Shown here in pieces: positions 32,586-41,250 of a stretch of 64,000 bases of DNA. A program made the translations under genes and the position numbers. This stretch comes from Planctomycetota bacterium (lineage in GTDB: Bacteria; Planctomycetota; JAJSAM01; JAJVHW01). The stretch covers positions 1-64,000 of the forward strand of contig JAJFFG010000092.1 of NCBI GenBank assembly GCA_021776825.1, written 5' to 3'. Below the pieces are notes generated by a model that had not been told where the DNA came from, searched no databases, and saw only the letters and a list, made by a program, of their open reading frames with translations. How positions within the stretch are numbered: the first letter of the stretch is position 1; each line of letters begins with the position of its first letter.

Positions 32586-32960
32586 ATGACACGCAACGTG
32601 ATCGCCGCAGCAATGCTCGTAGGTGGACTGATGGCCGGTGCGAGTGCGGCGCACGCGCTCGAAGCACTCCGCGGCGCGGAGTCGGTCGGGACGGTGTTCG
32701 AGAGCTACAAGATGCCGCTCGGCGTTCGCGCGAGCGGCGCTCCGGCCACACCGAAGGTCGTGGATGACGAGCGCACTCTTCTTCACGTGCCACTGCACTT
32801 CGGCGAGATCCTCGTGGTCACGCCGCACGGGAACGGCGACGTGTTCTGGTTCCGCGACGATGCGGGCGATCTCCGCAACGTGATCATCGACGCGGCTGCG
32901 GAACGCGGCGTGCGCGTGCGGATGTCGGCGACGGAGATCGTCGAACTGCGCTACCGCTAG
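32586..32960 (+). CDS. Small secreted protein of unknown function
   Basis: 124 residues with a clear signal peptide (NVIAAAMLVGGLMAGASAAHA, cleavage near 25). The mature part of about 100 residues looks beta-rich (LLHVPLHFGEILVVTPHG, DVFWFRDDAGDLRNVII). No family recognised. GGAGGAG precedes; a GTG directly before the ATG is an alternative start. It converges with the deacylase gene, 4 bp between stops. Confidence 0.7.
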   Translation: MTRNVIAAAMLVGGLMAGASAAHALEALRGAESVGTVFESYKMPLGVRASGAPATPKVVDDERTLLHVPLHFGEILVVTPHGNGDVFWFRDDAGDLRNVIIDAAAERGVRVRMSATEIVELRYR

Positions 32961-32964
32961 CCCG

Positions 32965-34122
32965 CTACTGGCGACGGCGCTTGGCGAACACGTACGACGT
33001 CTTCGACAGCTCGCGTGTGCGGAAGCCGAGCAGGTGGAAGATCTCCACCGTGTAGAAGCGCGCCGTGCGGCGGCTGACGACGAGGCAGTCGCGGCGAACG
33101 GGATGGCGCTTCACGCCGGGCAGTAAGGGCACGAGTCGGTCGATCCCGACACGCCGCATCAAGGCCGAGACTCCGAGCCAGAACGGCTGCACCACACGGA
33201 TCAGGAAGAACCCGTCCTCACCCTGCTCTTGGTAGAGCGGCATCAGCAGGCGGCTGTCCTCGTGCACGGCGATGTCGCCCAGCACATCCTCGGCAATGAC
33301 CTGTCCGCCGCTCACGCGATCGAAGCCGCGGAAGCCGGGTTGCATGCGGAAGTGGTCGGCCGGGCACACGGGGTGGCGATACCGCACCTCCAGCACGCGC
33401 GGCAGTCCCTCGCAGGCCGTCTGGAGTACCTGGCGATGTTCGGCGAGGTCGGGAACGTCGGCCGCGTCGACAACGCCGAGCGTGACGAGCGTCATCCAGA
33501 TCGCGGCCTCGTGGTACGTCACCGCGAGTGGGTCGCGGTGCTGCCCGCCCTCGACCACGAGCGCACGCAGGCCGGTCTTCGTCGCGTAGTCCAGCAGCGT
33601 CCCGTCGATGCACTCCTCGAGTCCGAGGATGGCCGGCACGCCGAGTTGCATGGCGACGCGCCGGTTCTCGAGCGTGTCGCTGAAGATGCAGAACGGCGGG
33701 CCGCCCGCTGACGTGGTGTGCAGGTCGAGGATGGTGACGTCACCCGTGGCGCGCCGACGATGCTCCTCGAACAGGTCGAGGAGGTCACGCTGCTCGGCGT
33801 CCTCCGCGTCCCACGCATGCCCGTCGTCGGCGCTGAAGAACGCGGTCACGCGCTCGTGGGTCCACGCGCGATTCAGATCGTGCTCGACGAAGCGGCGATC
33901 CGCAGAGAGTGCCTCGAGGTTGCCCGCGATCGCGACCAGGGACCCGCGCACTGCAACACCGTGATCCGCGAGCGCGGCCAGCACTCGTTGGGCCGCCAGC
34001 GCGCCGGCCGGTTCGTTGCCGTGGATCCCGCCACAGACCATGAGCGTTGGCCCCGGGGTGGTGCCCCCGTGCACTCCCAGAACGCGCTCGAACGTCTCCC
34101 TCGCCGGCGGAGCCATAGTCAC
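32965..34122 (-). CDS. Succinylglutamate desuccinylase/aspartoacylase family zinc hydrolase
   Basis: 385 residues of the AstE/AspA (M14-like) family, which remove acyl groups from N-acyl amino acids or cut amide bonds. Zinc-site blocks: MVCGGIHGNEPAG (His and Glu near 35-40) and the second His in LDLHTTSAGG (near 125). The C-terminal ~80 residues (RRVGIDRLVPLLPGVKRH..RTARFYTVEIFHLLGFR) are an extension not usual in AspA. The GTG start overlaps the stop of the GCS2-CBS gene (GTGA); an ATG two codons later is possible. The pairing with a GCS2-type ligase resembles predicted peptide-forming clusters with ligase plus hydrolase. Confidence 0.87.
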   Translation of the reverse strand: MTMAPPARETFERVLGVHGGTTPGPTLMVCGGIHGNEPAGALAAQRVLAALADHGVAVRGSLVAIAGNLEALSADRRFVEHDLNRAWTHERVTAFFSADDGHAWDAEDAEQRDLLDLFEEHRRRATGDVTILDLHTTSAGGPPFCIFSDTLENRRVAMQLGVPAILGLEECIDGTLLDYATKTGLRALVVEGGQHRDPLAVTYHEAAIWMTLVTLGVVDAADVPDLAEHRQVLQTACEGLPRVLEVRYRHPVCPADHFRMQPGFRGFDRVSGGQVIAEDVLGDIAVHEDSRLLMPLYQEQGEDGFFLIRVVQPFWLGVSALMRRVGIDRLVPLLPGVKRHPVRRDCLVVSRRTARFYTVEIFHLLGFRTRELSKTSYVFAKRRRQ

Positions 34123-36044
34123 GAAGACGGCTCCTCCCGCAGATGCTGATCCAGAACGGCTGCGGCGATGCGCACGAGGTCGTGCTCGGTGATCAGGCCG
34201 ACCAGGCGGTCCTTCTCGACGATCGGCAGGCACCCGATGCGCTTCTCGCGCATGATGTCCATCGCGTCAACCGTTCGAGTGCCGGGTGGGATGGTGATCG
34301 GGTTGGCCTTCATGACGTCCTCGATCACGACCGGACCGTGCTCGCCCTTCCCATAGCCCTTGGCGAGGAGGCGGACGAGCGTTCGGTGGGAGAGCAATCC
34401 CACGAGGTGTCCCTCGTCGCTCTCGACAGGGATGTGGCGGATGCGCTCCCAGTCCATCATGTTCGCGGCGAGGTCGACGATGTCGCTCGGCCGCACCGTG
34501 TAGACGTCGGTCGTCATGAACTGATCGACCGTCTCGAAACTGGGTCGCCAGTCAAGCGGCTGCTGATTCTCTGCGATCGACCAGGTGTGCACCGGCTCAG
34601 ACGAGATCTGCCGCGAGTGCGTTGCGGCGGTGAGGGCTCGCATGCGCTCGTCGCTCGTGCCGGTAGTGCCGAGCGAGGCGAGGGAGTCGAACGCCCACTG
34701 CGCTCCGGTCTGACCACTCTCGACGCGGGCCTCGAGCACACCCAGGTAGCGGTCGACGTCCTCCGAGTCGATCCCGTGGCTGAGGAGGCCCTGGCGCGCG
34801 AGCGGAATGAGCTCAGTCAGGATCAGTTCGTCCGCTGGGACCTCGCGACCATCGAGCCAGGAGAACTGCGCCTTCATGCCCAGTCGCGCCGCCGCCACGA
34901 AGTTGGCCTGGACCTTCTCGAACGGCATGCGCTCAGCGATGTCCGGGAATGCATCGGCACCGCCGGCCATGAGTCCGAAGAAGAACGCGGCGTTCGCCAT
35001 CTCGTCCACGATCGTCGGTCCCGCCGGCAGCACGCGGTTCTCGATGCGCAAGTGCGCCTTCCCTCCGTGCACGCCGTAGCACGCGCGGTTCCATCGGTAC
35101 ACCGTGCCGTTGTGGATCCGTAGCGCGTTCAACGGCGGGACCTCACCGCGATCGAGCATGTCGAGCGAGCTCTCGCCGACGTCGGTCGCGAGGACGGAGC
35201 GGAAGCGCGCGATGTCGTCGCGGAAGATCTCGAGGACGGAGTTACGGAGCCAACCGTCACCGAAACTGACGCGGCTGCGTCCGCCGCGGATCTGGTGTGC
35301 CTCCGAGCGCGAGTCGACCGACTGCTCGAACAGGGCGACGCGGGTCTCGTGCCACAGCCGCTTGCCGAGCAGGAGCGGCGAGTTCACGGCGGCGGCCAGC
35401 AGCGGCGGCGTGATGAACTGCGCCACGTTGTAGAGGAACGCGAACTCGTCCGGGTTGGTCTGAAAGTGGAGCTGGAAGCTCGTGTTGCACGACTCGAGCA
35501 TCACGTTGTCGTGCTGCGCGTAGAGATCGTCGATGCCCTTGATCCGCGTCTCAAAACCGTCGCCGCGCATCTTCACCATCGCCTCGTTCAGGGCGAAGTA
35601 GCGCGGGATCGGACACATGTTGTCGAGACCGAGGTCCGACAGTCGCAGCGTCGGAAGGATCCCGGTCAGCAGGATCTTGGCGCCAATCGGTTCGATCTTC
35701 TCGAGGGCGCCCTCGAGGAGCTCCCGCAGCTCGGCTTCCATGTCTCGCAGGAAGGAGCCCTGGAACTCGTAGACGGGCAGGTTCGCCTCGAGGTTGAAGC
35801 GGGCGAGTTCCGTGGTGAAGCGCGGATCGTCGATGATCTCGAGCGCTTCCATCGCCTTCGGCGCCGGACGGAACCCGTCGTTGACCAGGAACATCTCCTG
35901 CTCGGCGCCGACACGGCGGGCACCCGTCTCGATGAGGCCGTCGTCGAGCATCCGCTCGAGCGCTCGGACGTCCTGAAGGAGCGCTGTCGTGAACGCCCGG
36001 AGCGCCTCGTCGGACGCGCGCTTGTCGACGTCGTGTTCACCCAT
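34119..36044 (-). CDS. GCS2-type glutamate-cysteine-ligase-like protein fused to two CBS domains
   Basis: 641 residues. The N-terminal ~450 form a GCS2 (carboxylate-amine ligase) domain: VGAEQEMFLVNDG near 45, ALNEAMVKMRGDGFE, SFQLHFQTNPDEFA, LRIENRVLPAGPT. The C-terminal ~135 (505-635) hold two CBS units (VDQFMTTDVYTVRPSDIV.. HIPVESDEGHLVGLLSHRTLVRLL and VIEDVMKANPITIPPGTRTVDAMDIM.. CLPIVEKDRLVGLITEHDLVRI), each with the nucleotide-site GLL/GLI pattern. CBS pairs sense adenine nucleotides, so ligase activity may be tuned by energy charge (inference). It is the first gene of a two-gene operon with the AstE-like hydrolase. The amino acid joined to glutamate is not known. Confidence 0.88.
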   Translation of the reverse strand: MGEHDVDKRASDEALRAFTTALLQDVRALERMLDDGLIETGARRVGAEQEMFLVNDGFRPAPKAMEALEIIDDPRFTTELARFNLEANLPVYEFQGSFLRDMEAELRELLEGALEKIEPIGAKILLTGILPTLRLSDLGLDNMCPIPRYFALNEAMVKMRGDGFETRIKGIDDLYAQHDNVMLESCNTSFQLHFQTNPDEFAFLYNVAQFITPPLLAAAVNSPLLLGKRLWHETRVALFEQSVDSRSEAHQIRGGRSRVSFGDGWLRNSVLEIFRDDIARFRSVLATDVGESSLDMLDRGEVPPLNALRIHNGTVYRWNRACYGVHGGKAHLRIENRVLPAGPTIVDEMANAAFFFGLMAGGADAFPDIAERMPFEKVQANFVAAARLGMKAQFSWLDGREVPADELILTELIPLARQGLLSHGIDSEDVDRYLGVLEARVESGQTGAQWAFDSLASLGTTGTSDERMRALTAATHSRQISSEPVHTWSIAENQQPLDWRPSFETVDQFMTTDVYTVRPSDIVDLAANMMDWERIRHIPVESDEGHLVGLLSHRTLVRLLAKGYGKGEHGPVVIEDVMKANPITIPPGTRTVDAMDIMREKRIGCLPIVEKDRLVGLITEHDLVRIAAAVLDQHLREEPSS

Positions 36045-36137
36045 GCCGTGGCCTCCACAGTTCCCGCAGGAGGATAGGTGGAGCGTCGCCCGGTAGCCAC
36101 TTCGGGAGCGCGCGCGCCGAGGACGTCGTCGGCGGCG

Positions 36138-36761
36138 TCACGCGCGAAGGGGGACGTCGTAGCCGCTCGGCGCCGAATCGAACCGGAGCGGCTTCCGGTG
36201 GCAGCTACCGCGGGCCACGTCGAACACGACGCACGAGTCGAAGGGCAGGGAGTAGACGTGGAATGAGACCACCGGCTCATCGCAGTCTGGCGGGACCGCC
36301 AAGGAGTGGATCGTGACCCGCTTCGTCACCGTGTTGATCGGACCGTCCGGCGTGGCGGTCAGCGTCGACAGTGGCTCGAGGTTCACCTGCATCCCGCCCG
36401 CCGTGCAGTCCAGCCCGGAGACGTCCTGGTTCTCGGGCCGATCACAGCCCTTCCACCGGTACTCGACGCAGTCGAGCGCGCCGCGAACGGTGAAGGCCCA
36501 GCCGAGCTGACCATTGTGCGTGTGGACCGGCGTGCCCTGACCCGGCATCCAACAGAGCGCCATGATGTCGAAGTGGTCGTCGCGGTGGATCAGGTGGCGA
36601 GAGTAGTGCGAGTCCGTGTGATCGAGATAGCGCTTCAGACTCTTCTCGTCGAGCCGCACGGAGCCGAGGACATCGAGGATTCGCCCGCTGGTGATGGGAG
36701 CGCCGGCTGTCGCGCGGAGCTGATCCACGAGGGTGGCGACGGAGACGATCTTCTTGGCCAT
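36138..36761 (-). CDS. Cysteine dioxygenase-like cupin (type I)
   Basis: 207 residues of the cysteine dioxygenase family, converting cysteine to cysteine sulfinate with a non-heme Fe(II). The iron site is seen in PVHTHNGQLGW (two His near 90-92) and in the later TIHSLAVPP (His near 155). FHVYSLPFDSCVVF closes the cupin barrel. The start MAKKIVSVATLVDQL is clear. Divergent from a glycosyltransferase gene across a tandem-repeat array. Confidence 0.87.
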   Translation of the reverse strand: MAKKIVSVATLVDQLRATAGAPITSGRILDVLGSVRLDEKSLKRYLDHTDSHYSRHLIHRDDHFDIMALCWMPGQGTPVHTHNGQLGWAFTVRGALDCVEYRWKGCDRPENQDVSGLDCTAGGMQVNLEPLSTLTATPDGPINTVTKRVTIHSLAVPPDCDEPVVSFHVYSLPFDSCVVFDVARGSCHRKPLRFDSAPSGYDVPLRA

Positions 36762-36816
36762 GTCGAGGTGCGCGGCACGGTATCCCGCCCTCGGCGGGCG
36801 GTCAACCAACCAGGAG

Positions 36817-36907
36817 CGCCGCCACCCCGCCACCGTGCCGCCACCCCGCCACCGTGCCGCCACTGTGCCACCACCGTGCCGCCACCGTGCCGCCACCGTG
36901 CCGCCGG
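36817..36907. repeat. Tandem array of GCCGCCACCGT-like 11-mers
   Basis: About 90 bp in the divergent gap between the cysteine dioxygenase and glycosyltransferase genes. It begins with two 19-bp units (gccgccaccccgccaccgt) and continues as 11-bp units (gccgccaccgt). Being in the shared promoter region, copy-number change could alter expression of either gene (inference). Confidence 0.85.
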
Positions 36908-36949
36908 CGCCGAGTCGCCCACGAGTCCGCTGCATGCGAGACTCCGCAC

Positions 36950-38719
36950 GTGAAATCCGAACGCGCCGGCTCGACCCGCGGAGCGCTCGCCGCCGTCGCG
37001 TCGGCGTGCGGCATCGTGGGCCTGACCCTGCGGGGCCTCGTCCACGGCGATCTCTACGCCCTCGACCCGCTTCTCGCGCAGCCGGTCCTCGACGACGCGG
37101 CGTACCTCTCGATGGCACGCTCGCTGGTGGAGGGTGGCGCCGGGGCGTGGTTCCTGGCGCCGCTCCACCCGTGGATCGCCGCTCGACTGGCGACGTTCCT
37201 CGAACTCGATCTGGCGTTGCTCGGCGGGCTGAACGCCGTGGCTGGCGGCCTGACCAGCGCGGTCGTGGCACTGCTCGCAGCGCGACTGGCCGGCCTTCGC
37301 GGAGGACTCTGCGCGGGCCTGATCCACGCACTCGCCGGCACGTTCGTCTTCCACGACGTCCTGCCGGGGCAGGAGCCGCTACTCGGTCTTCTGTTTGCTG
37401 TGGCCTGTCTCGCCGCCCTGCGACTCGAGCGTACGGGCGACGAGCTCTCGGCAGGTGCGCTCGGACTGCTGATCGGCGTGGCGATGCTCGGGCGAGGCAC
37501 CTCGGTCGCGCTGCTCCTCGCGGCAGTGCCGGGACTGCGACGCTCCGAACGACCACGGCGCGCGATCCTCTCGCTGACGGCCGGGCTGATCCTCGCACTG
37601 GCGCCGGCAACGGTGCGCAACCTGGTGGTGGCCGACGCGATGACGCCGTTCCCGAGCTCCGGCGGGGCGAACATCTATCTCGCGAGCGGACCCGACTCGC
37701 GGGCTGCAGTCGCGTTCGCGGCACACGAGATGGGCAACAACCCCGTCAGCATCCAACAGCGATCACTGGCGATCGCGAGTCGAGCGGAGGGCCGCGACCT
37801 CGGTCCTTACGAGGCGTCGGCATGGTGGCGGGCGCGGGCGTGGGCCGATCGTGGCTCCGCCGCCGAAGCGCTCGCGCATCTCGGTCGCAAGGCACTCCTC
37901 TTCCTGGACTCTGAGGAGCGCGGCAGCAATCACGACGAGCGAGCGGAGCGCGGGTTCTCCGCGTGGCTCGGCTGGACGCTCCCGGGCGGCTGGTGGCTGC
38001 TCTGTCTCGCGGGTGGGGCGTGGTGGCTCGTGCGGACGGGGCGACCGGAGGCCGACGTCATCGCGCTGCCGATCGCTGGGACGTGGGGCCTGCTGACGCT
38101 CTTCTTCCCACTCGCGCGGTATCGCCTTCCGGCCGCTGTGCTCGGCGTGGTGCTCATCGGTGCTGCGCTGGCTCTCATCTCGCGTGCGCGGCCGGGACGT
38201 CGGATCGTGGCGCTGGGGCTCGTGCTCGTGCTGGCGGGCGCGGCGTTCCTGCCGATCCGCGAACGCGACCGCGGGACGGGGCACGTGAACGTCGCCCTGG
38301 CGTTGGCGGCCACGCCCGATCGCGGCGCCGAGGTTCGTCAGCACGTCGAACGCGCGCTCGACGTGGCGCCGCGTAACGGTCCGGCCCACGAGCTCATGGG
38401 CCAGATCCTGCTCGAGGACGGGCACGCGCAGGAGGCCTTCGACCACTTCGTGATCGCGGCGCAGGACGGTCGGACCCGTCTCTCCGCACAGGTCGCGGCC
38501 CTGCCGGCGATGGCCGCGCTCGGGCGGCTCGACCAGGCTGAACGCGCTGCGCAGGGCCTGCTGCGGGAACTGCCGGAGCATCCGATCCTGCTCGCCCATG
38601 CGGCGGTGGTGGCGTTCGGCAGGGGCGATCGGCAGACGGCGGCGACGCGACTGCAGAAGGCTCAGTCGATTGCTCCCACGCACCCGGCCGTCCAGCGAGC
38701 TGCCGCGCTCCTGCGTTGA
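36950..38719 (+). CDS. Membrane glycosyltransferase (PMT/ArnT-like) with C-terminal TPRs
   Basis: 589 residues with about ten membrane helices in the first 430, starting GALAAVASACGIVGLTL. The acidic loop motif after helix 1 (LLAQPVLDDAAYLSMARSLVEG) is typical of GT39/GT-C enzymes using polyprenyl-linked sugars. The last ~140 residues are TPR-like helices (VNVALALAATPDRGAEVRQHVERAL.., NGPAHELMGQILLEDGHAQEAFDHFVIAAQ..), probably periplasmic. The GTG start was chosen because upstream codons come from the 11-mer array. The acceptor is unknown. It converges with the cysteine desulfurase gene. Confidence 0.8.
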   Translation: MKSERAGSTRGALAAVASACGIVGLTLRGLVHGDLYALDPLLAQPVLDDAAYLSMARSLVEGGAGAWFLAPLHPWIAARLATFLELDLALLGGLNAVAGGLTSAVVALLAARLAGLRGGLCAGLIHALAGTFVFHDVLPGQEPLLGLLFAVACLAALRLERTGDELSAGALGLLIGVAMLGRGTSVALLLAAVPGLRRSERPRRAILSLTAGLILALAPATVRNLVVADAMTPFPSSGGANIYLASGPDSRAAVAFAAHEMGNNPVSIQQRSLAIASRAEGRDLGPYEASAWWRARAWADRGSAAEALAHLGRKALLFLDSEERGSNHDERAERGFSAWLGWTLPGGWWLLCLAGGAWWLVRTGRPEADVIALPIAGTWGLLTLFFPLARYRLPAAVLGVVLIGAALALISRARPGRRIVALGLVLVLAGAAFLPIRERDRGTGHVNVALALAATPDRGAEVRQHVERALDVAPRNGPAHELMGQILLEDGHAQEAFDHFVIAAQDGRTRLSAQVAALPAMAALGRLDQAERAAQGLLRELPEHPILLAHAAVVAFGRGDRQTAATRLQKAQSIAPTHPAVQRAAALLR

Positions 38720-38737
38720 GCGCCGAAGCTCGAGACG

Positions 38738-39937
38738 TCAGACGGCGGCGCGGACGCGAGCCACGGCCTCGACGAACGCGTCGCTCGCTGCACGGACGTC
38801 GTGGGCCGACGTGTCGTGGCCGAGGCTGATCCGGACGCTCGTCGAGGCCCGACTGCGCGAGAGGCCCAGCGCGAGCAGGTTGGCCGACGGCTTGATCTCT
38901 CCCGAGAGACACGCCGCACCGGCCGAGATCGCAAACCCGCGGCGGTCCAACTCCTCGCAGAGCAGATGGGCAGGGCAGCCGTCGAACGAGACGTTCAGCG
39001 TGTTCGGAAGTAGCTGGGCGCCCGCACCGTTCCAGGCCGCCCCGTTCCAGGCCGCACCGTTCCACTCGGCGCTGGCGATCCGCGAGAGAATGGCCTCGGC
39101 CAGCGCGTCTCGCAGCGTCGTGACCCGCTCCGCCTCGGCGCGCCATCCGGTGCGGGCCAGTTCTGCCGCGGCGCCGAGGCCGACGATCCCCGCCACGTTG
39201 TGGGTGCCGCCGCGCTCGCTGCCCTCCTGCTGGGCACCGTGGACGAGGGGGGCGAGCTCGATGCCGTCCCGAACCAGCAACGCGCCGGCGCCCTTCGGGC
39301 CGTAGAGCTTGTGCGCCGAGAGCGCGACGACGTCGGCGAAGGAGGCAGCGCTCGACGCATCGAGCTTGCCGGCGATCTGGACGGCATCGCACACGAACGG
39401 CACGCCCCGTTCGCGGCACCCGCGTCCGACCGCCTCGACCGGCTGCACCGTGCCGAGCTCGTTGTTCGCCCAATGCAGCGTCGCGAGAAGCGTGTGGTCG
39501 TCGACGGCGTCGAGGAGCGCGTCGGATGGGACGACACCGTTCTCGGCCGGCGGCACCACGACCGTCTCGAACCCGAAGCGCGTCGAGAGCCAGCGCACCG
39601 GCTCCGTGACCGCGTAGTGCTCGATGCCACCCAGCACGATCCGGCGGCGCTCGCCGGGGGCTCCGTTCACGAGCGAGGCGAACGCGAGACCCTTGATCGC
39701 GTGGTTCAGACCCTCCGACGCCCCGGAGTTGAATAGCACGCGGAAGCCGCCGTCCTGGGCACCCAGCAGCGCGCGTACCTCCTGCCGGGCGGCCTCGATC
39801 CCGCCGCGCGGTCCGTCACCGAAGCGGTGCGCCGTGAGCGGGTTCCCGTACTGGCCCTTCAGGTAGGGATCCATGGCGACGAGGACGTCCGCCGCGATGG
39901 GGGTGGTCGCGTTGTGATCGAGGTAGACGGGACGCAT
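38738..39937 (-). CDS. Cysteine desulfurase (NifS/IscS family)
   Basis: A 399-residue PLP enzyme taking sulfur from cysteine for Fe-S clusters or thiolation. The start MRPVYLDHNATTP is standard. The PLP lysine lies in ALSAHKLYGPKGAGALL (near 204) and the active cysteine in GAACLSGEIKPSANLLALG (near 342). Between them, near residues 290-302, a 15-bp tandem duplication has produced EWNGAAWNGAAWNGAG, an insertion that should form an exposed loop. No IscU, IscR or FeS scaffold gene is adjacent, so pairing with other sulfur pathways (MoaD, tRNA) is open. Confidence 0.92.
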   Translation of the reverse strand: MRPVYLDHNATTPIAADVLVAMDPYLKGQYGNPLTAHRFGDGPRGGIEAARQEVRALLGAQDGGFRVLFNSGASEGLNHAIKGLAFASLVNGAPGERRRIVLGGIEHYAVTEPVRWLSTRFGFETVVVPPAENGVVPSDALLDAVDDHTLLATLHWANNELGTVQPVEAVGRGCRERGVPFVCDAVQIAGKLDASSAASFADVVALSAHKLYGPKGAGALLVRDGIELAPLVHGAQQEGSERGGTHNVAGIVGLGAAAELARTGWRAEAERVTTLRDALAEAILSRIASAEWNGAAWNGAAWNGAGAQLLPNTLNVSFDGCPAHLLCEELDRRGFAISAGAACLSGEIKPSANLLALGLSRSRASTSVRISLGHDTSAHDVRAASDAFVEAVARVRAAV

Positions 39938-40180
39938 CGACGTGCTCCTCCGGGCGGTCCGGTCCCCTGCACCAGCCACTACACGGGCTCGCCGTCGCGG
40001 CTCGGATGGACCAGAGCGGACTCACCCTACAGACGAGCGACACGGCGCCGATACGTCGGGGTCTCCGGCTCGCGGTGCGAGACGGCTCACGGGCGCGGCA
40101 CGATCGCTCCGAGGCCGGAGCGAGGCTGTCTGGACCGAGGCCGGCCGGCCGGGCGGAGGAGCTCCTGCGTGCTCACGGGG

Positions 40181-40220
40181 AAACTCTCGATCCGCGCAGG
40201 GAACCTCTCGATCCGCGCAG
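40181..40220. repeat. 20-bp tandem duplication
   Basis: gaaactctcgatccgcgcag and gaacctctcgatccgcgcag follow one another directly, 10 bp from the 3' end of tRNA-Ser(GGA). The 293-bp gap 39938-40230 shows nothing else recognisable. Confidence 0.8.
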
Positions 40221-40230
40221 GGGATGACCG

Positions 40231-40320
40231 TGGCGGAGGGACGGGGGTTCGAACCCCGGGTGCCCGTGAAGGCACACGCGCTTTCCAAGCGCGCCCGTTC
40301 GACCGCTCCGGCATCCCTCC
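40231..40320 (-). tRNA. tRNA-Ser (anticodon GGA)
   Basis: 90 nt read on the minus strand. Acceptor arm GGAGGGA/TCCCTCC with discriminator G and encoded CCA (40231-40233). The anticodon stem is CGCGC/GCGCG with loop TTGGAAA, so the anticodon is GGA. The long variable arm typical of tRNA-Ser is present, as is the T-loop GGTTCGAACC. It reads UCC and UCU. Confidence 0.97.
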
Positions 40321-40355
40321 GCAGTCGGTGGTCATCCCACCATCGTGCGACTCCG

Positions 40356-40445
40356 TGGCGGAGGGGCAGGGATTTGAACCCTGGGTACGCTTGCACGTAC
40401 ACCGGTTTTCGAAACCGGCCCGTTCGACCACTCCGGCACCCCTCC
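40356..40445 (-). tRNA. tRNA-Ser (anticodon CGA)
   Basis: 90 nt on the minus strand. Acceptor GGAGGGG/CCCCTCC, discriminator G, encoded CCA (40356-40358). The anticodon stem is CCGGT/ACCGG with loop TTCGAAA, giving CGA (reads UCG). It has a long variable arm and the T-loop GGTTCAAATCC. It starts 8 bp after the tadA stop and 35 bp before tRNA-Ser(GGA), so all three may share a transcript. Confidence 0.97.
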
Positions 40446-40453
40446 GCGGGAGT

Positions 40454-40939
40454 TCACGATGAGGAGCGCGTCGTTTTCGCGGCTCGTCTCCGGCTCGCAA
40501 AGAACTCCACGAGCAGTCCGCCGCATTCGTCCGCCAGAACCCCACCGCGAACGTCGGCCCGATGGTTGAGTCGCGGGTGCCGCAGCAGGTCCAGGACGGA
40601 ACCGCCGGCACCGGCCTTCGGATCGCTCGCGCCGTAGACAACGCGGGGGACGCGCGCGAGGACGATCGCCCCGGCGCACATCGAGCAGGGCTCCAGCGTC
40701 ACGTAGAGCGTGGTATCCAACAGCCGCCAGGAATCGAGGGCGGCAGCGGCGGTCGTGATGACGAGCATCTCCGCGTGGGCCGTCGGGTCGTTCAGGCGCT
40801 CGCGACGATTGCGGTCGCGGGCGAGGACCTCACCGTTGCGGACCAGCACGGCGCCCACGGGCACCTCGCCCTCGGCCCCGGCCTCCCGGGCCTGGACGAT
40901 CGCCATCCGCATCCAGTGCTCGTCGGGCTGTTCGGTCAT
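40454..40939 (-). CDS. tadA: tRNA-specific adenosine deaminase
   Basis: 161 residues; deaminates A34 to inosine in tRNA-Arg(ACG). Zinc and catalytic motifs: TAHAEML (His, Glu) and LEPCSMCAGAI (two Cys). The start MTEQPDEHWMRMAIVQAREAG was chosen because upstream in-frame GTG codons lie in a 21-bp tandem repeat (VTEQPAR, VTEEPAR). A longer N-terminus from one of those GTGs cannot be excluded. Its neighbours (tRNA-Ser, SRP RNA, dnaX) match the arrangement known in Bacillus. Confidence 0.92.
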   Translation of the reverse strand: MTEQPDEHWMRMAIVQAREAGAEGEVPVGAVLVRNGEVLARDRNRRERLNDPTAHAEMLVITTAAAALDSWRLLDTTLYVTLEPCSMCAGAIVLARVPRVVYGASDPKAGAGGSVLDLLRHPRLNHRADVRGGVLADECGGLLVEFFASRRRAAKTTRSSS

Positions 40940-40989
40940 ACGAGCGGGCTCTTCGGTCACACGGGCCGGCTGTTCGGTCACACGGGGGA
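40931..40989. repeat. 21-bp tandem repeat at the tadA start
   Basis: Units ttcggtcatacgagcgggctc (40931), ttcggtcacacgggccggctg (40952) and a partial third at 40973. Each unit carries CAT or CAC, so each supplies an ATG or GTG in the tadA frame and makes the true start ambiguous. Confidence 0.8.
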
Positions 40990-41058
40990 CGATACGAAGC
41001 GCGACCCGCCGCGCGGCGCGAAAGAATGATCCGTCTTCGCGTGGCGCAGTACGATCTG

Positions 41059-41191
41059 CGGCGGCGCGGGGGGGAGCGTTTCCGCACACGCAGCGGAAGG
41101 ACGCGAACCGGGTCAGATCCTGACGGAAGCAGCCCTCAGCCCATCCGACCGGGTGCGTGCACCCCGGGGATGAAGAACCCCGCGCCGCTTT
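41059..41191 (+). ncRNA. ffs: SRP RNA (4.5S type)
   Basis: The conserved domain IV is seen at about 41108-41142: CCGGGTCAGATCCTGACG followed by GAAGCAGCC, with a UGAC tetraloop closed by TCC/GGA and the asymmetric internal-loop bases GAAGCAG. The RNA ends can be paired: GCGGCGCGGGG (41061-41071) with CCCCGCGCCGC (41178-41188), which sets approximate limits of about 130 nt. It partners Ffh in co-translational membrane targeting. Its place directly upstream of dnaX is the same as in Bacillus subtilis (scr). Confidence 0.85.
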
Positions 41192-41204
41192 GCTGCCCCT
41201 GCTA

Positions 41205-41250
41205 GTTCAGTTGTGAGGGGCTGGCTCGTTCAGTCGTGAGGGGCCGGTCT
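41205..41250. repeat. 23-bp tandem duplication
   Basis: gttcagttgtgaggggctgg (41205) and gttcagtcgtgaggggccgg (41228) are two units with period 23, lying between the SRP RNA and dnaX. Confidence 0.75.

Noticed and set aside
36635-37014. Minus-strand frames with WRHGGGTVAARWRHGG repeats
   Set aside because: Translation of the 11-mer DNA array extending upstream of the cysteine dioxygenase start.
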